Assembly (NCBI GenBank): GCA_021780315.1
Contig: JAJXYY010000028.1
Coordinates: forward strand, 43,845-107,844
Direction of reading: 5' to 3'
Source: Acidobacteriota bacterium
Lineage (GTDB): Bacteria; Acidobacteriota; Terriglobia; Terriglobales; Acidobacteriaceae
Length of the DNA: 64,000 nt
Shown: piece after piece, positions 33,642 through 40,959 of the stretch
Layout: each line of letters starts with the position of its first letter
Position numbering within the stretch: the first letter of the stretch is position 1
The notes under the pieces: generated by a model
Databases searched by the model: none
Told to the model about the DNA's origin: nothing
Seen by the model: only the letters and a program-made list of their open reading frames with translations
Made by a program: the position numbers and the translations under genes

Positions 33642-35288
33642 ATGCCAAAGCCAATTTTGCTTGCAATTGACGATGACACGAGTGTGCTGGAAGCAGTGGT
33701 TCAGGACCTGCGTGCACACTATGGGCAGCAGTACCGGATTGTACGCGCGGCCTCGGGTGGGGCTGCGCTGGATATTTGCACGCAGTTGAAGGAGCGCAAG
33801 GAGACGATTGCGCTATTTTTGTCGGACCAGCGGATGCCGGGGATGTCGGGGGTGGATTTTCTGCAACAGGCGCTGGCGATCTATCCGGATGCGAAGCGGG
33901 TGCTGCTGACTGCGTATGCAGATACGGAGGCAGCGATTCGTGCAATCAATGCGGCGAAGATCCACTACTACCTGAACAAGCCGTGGGACCCTCCGGAGGA
34001 GAAGCTGTATCCGGTGCTGGATGACCTGCTGCAGGCGTGGAAGCAGGGGTACAAGGCGCCGTATGAAGGGATTCGTGTGATTGGGGTGCGGTGGTCGGCA
34101 AGGGACCATGCCGTGCGGGATTTTCTTTCGCGCAACCGGATTCCGTTTCAGTGGCTGAATCCGGAGCAGAGTTCGGAGGCGGTGGAGTTGCTGCGGGAGA
34201 AAGGGATCGACGATGCGCGGCTGCCGGTGGTGCTGTTTGGGGATGGGACGGCGCTGGTGCAGCCTACGACGACTGATCTTGCGAATAAGGTCGGGTTACG
34301 GACGCAGGCGCAGGAAGAGTTTTATGACGTGGTGATTGTGGGCGCGGGGCCGGCTGGTCTGGCGGCGGGGGTTTATGGAGCGTCGGAGGGTTTGAAGACA
34401 TTGCTGGTGGAAGCCTCGGCGCCGGGCGGGCAGGCGGGGTCGAGTTCGCGGATTGAGAATTACCTGGGCTTTCCGGATGGGCTGAGCGGCGAGGAGTTGG
34501 GCAAGCGTGCGTTTCTGCAGGCGAATCGGCTGGGCGTGGAGTTTCTGACGCAGCGGGTGACGGATGTGCGGACGGAGAACCAGTACCACGTGGTACAGAT
34601 GGCGGATGGGCAAGAGGTGACGTGCCGGGTGTGCGTGATTGCGACGGGAGTGAGCTATTGCAAGCTGGAGGTGCCGGGGGCGGACCGGCTGGCTGGTGCG
34701 GGGGTTTACTACGGGGCGGCGCAGTCGGAGGCGCAGGCTTGCCGGAATGAGACGGTGTACCTGGTGGGGGGAGCGAACTCGGCTGGGCAGGCGGCGATGC
34801 ACTTTGCGCGTCATGCGGCACAGGTGCACATGCTGGTGCGGGGAGACTCGCTGGAGAAGAGCATGTCGAAGTATCTGATCGACCAGATTGCGGCGACTCC
34901 GAATATTACGGTGGAGACGTGCACGGAGGTGGTCGGGGTAAGTGGGTCGTCGAACCTGGAGGAGATTGTGTTGTGTACTCCACGAGGGGAGGAGCGGCGT
35001 GCGACCAGTTCCCTGTTTATTTTTATTGGCGCTGCACCGAAGACGGACTGGCTGCCGGATGGGGTGCTGCGGGACAGCAAGGGATTTGTGCTGGCAGGGC
35101 ATGATGTGAAGACGAAGGGCAACGGAGCGTGGACGCTGGACCGTGAGCCTTACCTGCTGGAGACGAGTGTTCCGGGTATCTTTGTTGCGGGCGATGTGCG
35201 TTACAACTCGGTGAAGCGGTGTGCTTCAGCGGTTGGCGAGGGATCGATTGCGATTCAATTTGTACACCAGTATTTAGCGACACTGTGA
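33642..35288 (+). CDS. Fused receiver / thioredoxin-reductase-like FAD oxidoreductase
   Basis: A 548-residue fusion. Residues 1-125 are a receiver domain with Asp62 (FLSDQRMPG) and LNKPWD. Residues about 140-220 look like a thioredoxin-fold linker. Residues 227-548 are a TrxR-like FAD/NAD(P) module with DVVIVGAGPAGLAAG, ASAPGGQAGSSSRIENYLGF, YLVGGANSAGQAA and GIFVAGDV. The redox CxxC of thioredoxin reductase (SYCATCDG in the family) is replaced near 355 by VYYGAAQSEA, so disulfide transfer cannot follow the usual route. It is followed after 24 bp by a cNMP-binding histidine kinase; such pairs are known in several phyla, but their output is poorly defined. Confidence 0.9.
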   Translation: MPKPILLAIDDDTSVLEAVVQDLRAHYGQQYRIVRAASGGAALDICTQLKERKETIALFLSDQRMPGMSGVDFLQQALAIYPDAKRVLLTAYADTEAAIRAINAAKIHYYLNKPWDPPEEKLYPVLDDLLQAWKQGYKAPYEGIRVIGVRWSARDHAVRDFLSRNRIPFQWLNPEQSSEAVELLREKGIDDARLPVVLFGDGTALVQPTTTDLANKVGLRTQAQEEFYDVVIVGAGPAGLAAGVYGASEGLKTLLVEASAPGGQAGSSSRIENYLGFPDGLSGEELGKRAFLQANRLGVEFLTQRVTDVRTENQYHVVQMADGQEVTCRVCVIATGVSYCKLEVPGADRLAGAGVYYGAAQSEAQACRNETVYLVGGANSAGQAAMHFARHAAQVHMLVRGDSLEKSMSKYLIDQIAATPNITVETCTEVVGVSGSSNLEEIVLCTPRGEERRATSSLFIFIGAAPKTDWLPDGVLRDSKGFVLAGHDVKTKGNGAWTLDREPYLLETSVPGIFVAGDVRYNSVKRCASAVGEGSIAIQFVHQYLATL

Positions 35289-35312
35289 AAGGCAGCATGA
35301 GTTGAGACCACG

Positions 35313-36779
35313 ATGAGCGAGCAAAGCCAGGTTGGACCGAAGGCGGGAGCGGAACCGATGAAGAGCGATCTGCTGCGTCGCCTGCATGAAGTGGAGGTCC
35401 TGTCGTCGTTGAGCGACGAGGAGTTGCAGTGTCTGAATCCGGGGGTGCCGCTGGAGTTTGGCTCGGGCGAGTATCTGGCGCGGCAAGGGGACGTAGCGGA
35501 GTATTACTGGATTCTGCTGCAAGGGGAGTTGCGGATCTACCAGACGCTGGCCGAGGGCCAGGAGATGACGCTGAAGACGGTGCAGGGGCCAATTGCGCTG
35601 GGAGAGCTACCGCTGCTGGCGAATATGCCGAGTCCTGCGAATGTGGTGACGGCGTCGCGGTGTGAGCTGCTGCGGTTGAAGGAAGACGACTTCTGGCAAT
35701 TGATGACGACGTGTCCGGAGGTGCGGCGAGCGATTCTGGGGAACATGGCGATGCGGTTGCAGGGTTTGCAGAATATGACGCTGCGGCAGGAGAAGATGGC
35801 TTCGCTGGGGACGCTGGCGGCGGGCCTGATGCATGAGTTGAACAATCCGGGGGCGGCGGCGAAACGGGCGGCGGCGCAGTTGAAGGACAACCTTCTGCGG
35901 CTGCACCAACTGTCGGCCAAGTTTGCGCGGACGCCGATGACGGAGGAACAGAAGCATTGCATGTTTGCGCTGCAGGAACATGCGATGAGTACGACGAAGC
36001 CGCTGATGATGTGTTCGCTGGAGCAGAGCGATGCGGAGGAGGCTCTGGCGGAGTGGCTGGCGGCAGCAGATGTGGACGGGGCGTGGACACTGGCACCGAC
36101 GCTGGTGGCCACAGGGATCAACGCGACGGAGTTGGAGTGTGCGCGACATGAGTTCTCCGGGGCGTTGCTGTCGGATGCGCTGGGGTGGCTGGGGGCGATG
36201 GTATCGAGTATGCATCTGGTGGGTACGATTGAAGAGAGCATAGGGCGGGTAGGCGATCTGGTCCAGGCTGTGAAGGCGTATGCGTACGAGGGCAAGGGCC
36301 AGCGGCAGATGATCGATGTGAATGCGAGCATCCATGCGACGTTGGTGATTCTGGCGCACAAGATGCGCGAGAAAGAGATCGTGGTGGAGAAGGAGTTTGG
36401 TTCGGGGCTGCCGATGCTGCGGACCGAGCATACGGGCCTGAACCAGATATGGACGAACCTGCTGGATAACGCGATTGACGCAGTGGACCCGCATGGGCGG
36501 ATACGAGTTCGGACGTGGGCTGAGAGCGTGACGGATGGGTCGGGGAGCAAGCGGCAGGAGTTGTGCGTTTCGGTAGGCGACAATGGCGCGGGGATTCCGC
36601 TGGAGTGTCAGGCGCATGTGTTCGATCCTTTTTTTACGACCAAGGAAGTGGGAGTGGGGACGGGTCTGGGGCTGGGGATTGTGCACCGAATTGTGCAGGA
36701 GTATGGCGGGGTGATCCACTTTGCATCGGATGCGAAGGGGACGGAGTTTGTGGTTCGGCTGCCGACACCGAGCGAGTGA
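35313..36779 (+). CDS. cNMP-binding-domain sensor histidine kinase
   Basis: A 488-residue soluble protein. Residues about 25-145 form a cyclic-nucleotide-binding fold (LEFGSGEYLARQGDVAEYYW, IALGELPLLANMPSPANV). After a dimerisation helix with the phospho-accepting His174 (GTLAAGLMHELNNPGAAAKR) comes an insert of about 110 residues and then the HATPase domain with NLLDNAIDAVD, VGDNGAGIP, FDPFFTTKEVGVGTGLGLGI. It lies 24 bp behind the receiver/TrxR-like gene, so it probably phosphorylates that receiver. It has no membrane segments, so its signal is intracellular. Confidence 0.9.
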   Translation: MSEQSQVGPKAGAEPMKSDLLRRLHEVEVLSSLSDEELQCLNPGVPLEFGSGEYLARQGDVAEYYWILLQGELRIYQTLAEGQEMTLKTVQGPIALGELPLLANMPSPANVVTASRCELLRLKEDDFWQLMTTCPEVRRAILGNMAMRLQGLQNMTLRQEKMASLGTLAAGLMHELNNPGAAAKRAAAQLKDNLLRLHQLSAKFARTPMTEEQKHCMFALQEHAMSTTKPLMMCSLEQSDAEEALAEWLAAADVDGAWTLAPTLVATGINATELECARHEFSGALLSDALGWLGAMVSSMHLVGTIEESIGRVGDLVQAVKAYAYEGKGQRQMIDVNASIHATLVILAHKMREKEIVVEKEFGSGLPMLRTEHTGLNQIWTNLLDNAIDAVDPHGRIRVRTWAESVTDGSGSKRQELCVSVGDNGAGIPLECQAHVFDPFFTTKEVGVGTGLGLGIVHRIVQEYGGVIHFASDAKGTEFVVRLPTPSE

Positions 36780-36878
36780 TGCGTGGCGTTGGGGAGAGCA
36801 ACATTTTGTCTGGGAGCGCGTTTGCATGAGGGAGCGCACCGGGCCGCGTGAGCCGGGTGGGGCCGACGAGGATATGCG

Positions 36879-37217
36879 ATGCGGATGATGCGATGGAGTG
36901 TGGCGGGCGTTTTGAGTGCGGTGGTGATGATGTCGGGCTGTGCTGCGCGTCCTTATCCTCCTCCGCCTCCTCCACCACCACCGGCGTACAACGGGGTTCC
37001 GCTGCTGGTGGAGCGTGCGGAGCATACGGGCTTTCGGGCTGGGGTGGAAGATGGTGCACGGGATGCGGCGCAGGGGTTTGGATATCATCCGCGGCATGAT
37101 CGCAAGTACCATGTGACGCCGGGATATGATCCGGGGCTGGGGCCGTATGGGCCGTATCGCGATTACTTTCGCAATGCGTATCTGCGGGGGTACTACAAGG
37201 GTTTCTATCGGCAGTAG
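36879..37217 (+). CDS. Small proline-rich lipoprotein
   Basis: A 112-residue protein with a lipoprotein signal (VLSAVVMMSGC, Cys about 22), then a run of nine prolines broken by none, then a Tyr/Gly/His-rich domain (GVEDGARDAAQGFGYHPRHD, YFRNAYLRGYYKGFYRQ). It is probably anchored in the outer membrane. No function can be assigned. Confidence 0.78.
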   Translation: MRMMRWSVAGVLSAVVMMSGCAARPYPPPPPPPPPAYNGVPLLVERAEHTGFRAGVEDGARDAAQGFGYHPRHDRKYHVTPGYDPGLGPYGPYRDYFRNAYLRGYYKGFYRQ

Positions 37218-37279
37218 TAGTGGTTAGCGGTGCGCCGGGAGATGTGGATTCGAGTTAGGATTGCAAGAGGAGACCTGAC

Positions 37280-37699
37280 TTGCTGACCCCTTTTCATATT
37301 GCTTTTCCGGTGGACGATCTGGATGCTGCACGGAGTTTTTACGGTGGGACGCTGGGCTGTCCGGAGGGACGGAGTTCGGCGCAGTGGATTGACTTCGACT
37401 TGTTTGGGCACCAGATTGTGGCGCATCTGAAGCCGCGGGTGGCAGGCGATACGGCGCATCACAATCCGGTGGATGGGCATGATGTGCCGGTGCCGCACTT
37501 TGGCGTGGTGCTGACGATGGACGACTGGACGGCGCTGGCGGAGCGGTTGCGGGCGGCGGGCACGAAGTTTGTGATTGAGCCGTACATCCGGTTCCAGGGC
37601 GAAGTGGGCGAGCAGGCGACCATGTTTTTTCTGGACCCGGCGGGCAATGCGCTGGAGTTCAAAGCGTTTGCTGACATGGGGCAGATTTTTGCCAAGTAG
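37280..37699 (+). CDS. VOC-family (glyoxalase/bleomycin-resistance fold) protein
   Basis: A 139-residue single-domain VOC protein: [19 protein letters not shown] at the N-terminus with a metal His, [26 protein letters not shown] and the C-terminal [15 protein letters not shown] with the Glu ligand. Members include small dioxygenases and lyases; no substrate can be inferred. The start codon is TTG at 37280, preceded by AAGAGGAGA with ideal spacing. Confidence 0.85.
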   Translation: MLTPFHIAFPVDDLDAARSFYGGTLGCPEGRSSAQWIDFDLFGHQIVAHLKPRVAGDTAHHNPVDGHDVPVPHFGVVLTMDDWTALAERLRAAGTKFVIEPYIRFQGEVGEQATMFFLDPAGNALEFKAFADMGQIFAK

Positions 37700-37726
37700 C
37701 GGCTGGGGATGGATGTCAGTTCAAGG

Positions 37727-38053
37727 CTAGGTGGTCGCGCTGGATTGCTGGTCCGGTGAAGGGATAGCGCGTGTCTGGAAGCAGGCGCGGCAGAGCACGG
37801 GTCGGCCACGGGTGGGCTTGAAGGGGACAGAGGTCTGGATACCGCAGTTGGAGCACTCTGCTGGGGTTTCGACGCGGCAGATCGGTACCGGTCTACTGGA
37901 CTGGACACGGTTTCGGAGTTTGAGCTTGCAGGGCTTGCAGTGCTTGGGGTCGTTGCGGAACTGCTTATCCAGGAAGAAGATCTGCTCTCCGGCACTGAAG
38001 ACGAAGTTGTCTCCGCAGTCGTTGCAGGTAAGGATTCTGTCGACGAATTGCAT
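37727..38053 (-). CDS. Zinc-ribbon protein
   Basis: A 108-residue protein with two cysteine clusters: LTCNDCGDNFVFSAGEQIFF with KHCKPCK (residues 8-50), and AECSNCG with PVLCRACF (residues 66-95). The first matches the probable zinc-ribbon (zf-trcl type) domain found in many soil bacteria, and the second adds another CxxC pair. AGGAG precedes the ATG at 38053, which separates it from an open frame that runs back through the cold-shock gene. A nucleic-acid or ribosome-linked role is likely but unproven. Confidence 0.85.
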   Translation of the reverse strand: MQFVDRILTCNDCGDNFVFSAGEQIFFLDKQFRNDPKHCKPCKLKLRNRVQSSRPVPICRVETPAECSNCGIQTSVPFKPTRGRPVLCRACFQTRAIPSPDQQSSATT

Positions 38054-38087
38054 GCGAGACTCCTGAAGATTGACTTGCTGGGATGGT

Positions 38088-38297
38088 TCAGGTGGTGGGG
38101 ATGACGTTGTCAGCCTGCGGACCTTTCTCACCGTTGACGATATGGAATACGACCTGTTCGCCCTCTTTGAGGGTCTTGAAGCCTGGCTTCTGGATGGAGG
38201 AGAAGTGAACGAAGACATCCTCACCGCCGTCATAGCCGAGGAAGCCATATCCCTTGCCGCTGTTGAACCACTTGACTGTGCCTTTGAGTTGTTGCAT
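38088..38297 (-). CDS. Cold-shock domain protein (CspA family)
   Basis: A 69-residue CSD protein: [20 protein letters not shown] carries RNP1 and [10 protein letters not shown] carries RNP2. Such proteins bind single-stranded RNA or DNA and unwind mRNA structure. AAGGAAC precedes the ATG. The zinc-ribbon gene follows 34 bp downstream on the same strand and is probably co-transcribed. Confidence 0.95.
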   Translation of the reverse strand: MQQLKGTVKWFNSGKGYGFLGYDGGEDVFVHFSSIQKPGFKTLKEGEQVVFHIVNGEKGPQADNVIPTT

Positions 38298-38353
38298 GTT
38301 CCTTGGCCCCCTGGGGATCTAGGTATTGAAGGATGAGGTGGGATTGGAGTGAG

Positions 38354-38572
38354 TCAGCCGAGCAGGGTGGTAGCGATGGCGGAAGCGATGGCGAGGAGGG
38401 TGACAATCCTGTAGGCGAGAGAGCGGATGCGCTGGGGGCGATCTTCCGGGAGTGGCCTCCAGTTGTCGTTGGCCTGGACGCTGCGAGCGATGCGGTCAAT
38501 ATAGGGGACCCAGGCTGCGGTGCAAAGGAAGAAGGTGACGGCTAGAAGCCAGGTGAGGGTGTGCTGGGACAT
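38354..38572 (-). CDS. Small two-helix membrane protein of unknown function
   Basis: A 72-residue protein with two hydrophobic segments (TWLLAVTFFLCTAAWVPYI and AYRIVTLLAIASAIATTLLG) joined by a basic, proline-containing loop. AAGGAG at good spacing before the ATG supports it as a real gene. It lies 56 bp upstream of the cold-shock gene. No family is recognised. Confidence 0.65.
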   Translation of the reverse strand: MSQHTLTWLLAVTFFLCTAAWVPYIDRIARSVQANDNWRPLPEDRPQRIRSLAYRIVTLLAIASAIATTLLG

Positions 38573-38770
38573 GGCAGACTCCTTGCGGTGGCGGTGGCGG
38601 ATGCAGATACGAGGCCGAGGTAGAGCCGCTGCGACGGTGCTGATTCAGCTTCGAGAGGATAGTGTGGGGCGGGGCGAAAGCGTTTCATTAAAAGATGGGA
38701 GGTGAAGACGGCAGGGCAGCTTGTCTGGCTGACGTGTACACTTTCTGGCAGATGCAACAAGGGACATGCT

Positions 38771-39361
38771 TTGAACTTCGAGACCTTCGATGACTCGTAT
38801 GTGGATCGTCTGCGCGCGCGAGATGCCGCGACGGAGGGTCACTTTGTGCGTTACTTTGGCGAGTTGATGACGCTGAAGCTGCGCTCTCGAGTGCGTACGT
38901 CCGAGGCGATGGACGAGGTGAAGCAGGAGACGTTCTTGCGGGTGTTGACGCTGGTGCGGAGCGCAGATGGCGTGCAGCAGGCGGAGCGACTGGGGCCGCT
39001 GGTGAACGCGATCTGCAACCACGTGCTGCTGGAGCAGTACCGAGCGTCGCAGCGAGTATCGGGGCTGGACGATGCGGCAGCGGAGCAGTTGCTGGAAGTG
39101 CGACCGAATGCACTGAGCGTGGTGATTACGAGCGATACGCGGCGGGTGGTCCGGCAGGTGCTGGACGAGTTGAAGGAGCGCGACCAGAGGGTGCTGCGTG
39201 CGGTATTTCTGGAAGAACGGGACAAAGATGAGGTGTGCCGGGAGTTTGGGGTGGAACGGGAGTACCTGCGGGTGCTGCTGCACCGCGCCAAGGGGTCGTT
39301 CCGGACGAAGTACCTGAAGCTGGTGGAGATGAAGCCAGCGAAGAATTTGCGGCAGGCTTAG
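38771..39361 (+). CDS. ECF-type RNA polymerase sigma factor
   Basis: A 196-residue sigma-70-family protein: region 2 is YVDRLRARDAATEGHFVRYF to DEVKQETFLRVL, and region 4 is LDELKERDQRVLRAVFLEER to EREYLRVLLHRAKGSFR. The start is uncertain: TTG at 38771 with AAGGGA 8 bp upstream gives a natural N-terminus, while a GTG at 38702 would add 23 residues. The next gene encodes a zf-HC2-type membrane protein, its probable anti-sigma factor, and the unit leads into a CHAT protease gene. Confidence 0.9.
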   Translation: MNFETFDDSYVDRLRARDAATEGHFVRYFGELMTLKLRSRVRTSEAMDEVKQETFLRVLTLVRSADGVQQAERLGPLVNAICNHVLLEQYRASQRVSGLDDAAAEQLLEVRPNALSVVITSDTRRVVRQVLDELKERDQRVLRAVFLEERDKDEVCREFGVEREYLRVLLHRAKGSFRTKYLKLVEMKPAKNLRQA

Positions 39362-39419
39362 GGGATTGTGAAACGTTTATGAATGTGGATTCACCATTTA
39401 TTGATTGAGGCTGGCTGCG

Positions 39420-40118
39420 ATGAATCACGACGAGGCACAACGAGAGATGACCGTGGAACGGTACCTGCTTGGAGAGTTGAGCGGGGAGACTCTGGAGAGC
39501 TTTGAAGAGCATCTGTTCGAGTGCCGAGCGTGTGCGGATGAGGTGAAGGCAGCCGACATGATGCTGGAGGCAGCACGGGTGGAGTGGCGGGAGTCGGGCG
39601 AGGCGACGGAGCAGAAGGAGCGTCGTCCGCGGCGTGGTGGGGTGGGATGGTGGACGAGTCCGTGGGTGCTGGGTGCGGCGTTGGCGGCGTGTGCGGTGGT
39701 GGTGGCGATACAGGGGTTGGTAGTGATACCGGGGATGCGGCGGCAACTGGCGCAGGCGGAGACTCCGGCGGTATTGAATACGCTGGTGCTGGCGAGTGCG
39801 GGGGCGCGGAGTGATGCGATACCCGCAGTGGTGGCGCCGAAGCATGGAGCGTTTCTGCTGTCGGTGGATGTGCCTACGCGGGCAAATTTCTCGAGCTATG
39901 AGTGTTCGCTGTACTCTCCGGCGGGGGTGATGGTGTGGCAGAGTTCGTTGACTGCGGCACAGACGCGGGATGCGGTACTGATCCACATGCCGGTGGAGAG
40001 GACGCAGGCGGGGATCAATACGCTGGTGGTGCAGGGGGTTCCGGCTGTTGCGGATGAAGGACGTAGTGGTAAGCTGGTGGATCTTGCGAGGTATCGATTT
40101 CAACTGACGGTGCAGTAG
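39420..40118 (+). CDS. Membrane anti-sigma factor with zinc-finger-like N-terminus
   Basis: A 232-residue protein. Residues 1-50 form an anti-sigma zf-HC2 domain with the HxxxCxxC signature in EEHLFECRACADEV. One membrane helix follows (about 85-107: VLGAALAACAVVVAIQGLVV), then an exported domain with FLLSVDVPTRANFSSYECSL, which resembles sensory or carbohydrate-type sandwich domains. It should hold the preceding sigma factor at the membrane and release it on an envelope signal. GAGG lies before the ATG. Confidence 0.88.
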   Translation: MNHDEAQREMTVERYLLGELSGETLESFEEHLFECRACADEVKAADMMLEAARVEWRESGEATEQKERRPRRGGVGWWTSPWVLGAALAACAVVVAIQGLVVIPGMRRQLAQAETPAVLNTLVLASAGARSDAIPAVVAPKHGAFLLSVDVPTRANFSSYECSLYSPAGVMVWQSSLTAAQTRDAVLIHMPVERTQAGINTLVVQGVPAVADEGRSGKLVDLARYRFQLTVQ

Positions 40119-40141
40119 ACCGTGCGGTGAGGAGTGTTTCC

Positions 40142-40957
40142 ATGCAGGCAAGTATGCAGCGGCAGTTTTACTATCACTCGGATGCCAGCCCGCTGGGCGG
40201 CTCTATTCAACATCCTTTTGACGACGTGGTGAGTACGGCTGCGTCTTCTTCGCTGGCGCAGGCGGGGGGTGTTGTGACGGCGCGTCTGGACAAATACCGT
40301 ATAGATCCAGTGATTGCGGTGACTGCAGCGTACTCGCATATCTCGGGCGCATTGAACCCGACGACGGGCAACTGGATGACGCTGACGACGGCCGTGGTGG
40401 AGCAGGTGAATGTGCTGGAGGTGGTGACGGCGGACCGGATCGTGGCGCGTCTGGCGGTGGAGCATCCGAAGGTGGGGTATAGGCCTAAGGTCTCGTTTGT
40501 CGGGGTGCAGTTCGATAATCTGCGGGTGGCGGGCCATGCAGTTTCTGTGGAGTTGAACCTGGATCTGCTGGCGACGGGCGAAGCGTTTCCGGATGTGGCG
40601 TATGTGGAGGACGGGAAGTTTCTGCAGGGGGTGAGTGAGCGAAGCCTTAGAATGACGGGAGCGAAAGGTGCTCCGGAGTGGCTGAAAGAACGGTACGGGT
40701 GGGTGCAGACGGCGGAGGGGCGGAAGCAGCGCGGGTATGTGGTGACTTCGCTGGTGGACGCGGTGCATGGGGTGGGGTATGGCAGCGTGTTTGGGCACGT
40801 GATTACGGTGCCGGACTTTGGCAATATCTTTCTGGGCGAACTGATGCTGGACATGAACTCGTACCACCTGACGATGATGCGGTTGGAGTTGGGCTGTCCT
40901 GCGGTAGGGACGCTGAGCCTGAGTACGACGAGTTCGAACGGGTACCCGATACCGTAG
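40142..40957 (+). CDS. Unknown protein in the sigma/CHAT operon
   Basis: A 271-residue protein without signal peptide or membrane helix. The sequence alternates in a way typical of beta-sandwiches (AVVEQVNVLEVVTADRIVAR, VSFVGVQFDNLRVAGHAVSV, VFGHVITVPDFGNIFLGEL) and ends in a low-complexity STTSSNGYPIP tail. The N-terminus is Gln/Ser-rich. GAGGAG precedes the ATG at 40142, 24 bp behind the anti-sigma gene and 2 bp before the CHAT protease gene. Tight linkage suggests a substrate, partner or surface target of the protease. It recalls bacterial adhesive domains but I recognise no family. Confidence 0.75.
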   Translation: MQASMQRQFYYHSDASPLGGSIQHPFDDVVSTAASSSLAQAGGVVTARLDKYRIDPVIAVTAAYSHISGALNPTTGNWMTLTTAVVEQVNVLEVVTADRIVARLAVEHPKVGYRPKVSFVGVQFDNLRVAGHAVSVELNLDLLATGEAFPDVAYVEDGKFLQGVSERSLRMTGAKGAPEWLKERYGWVQTAEGRKQRGYVVTSLVDAVHGVGYGSVFGHVITVPDFGNIFLGELMLDMNSYHLTMMRLELGCPAVGTLSLSTTSSNGYPIP

Positions 40958-40959
40958 GT

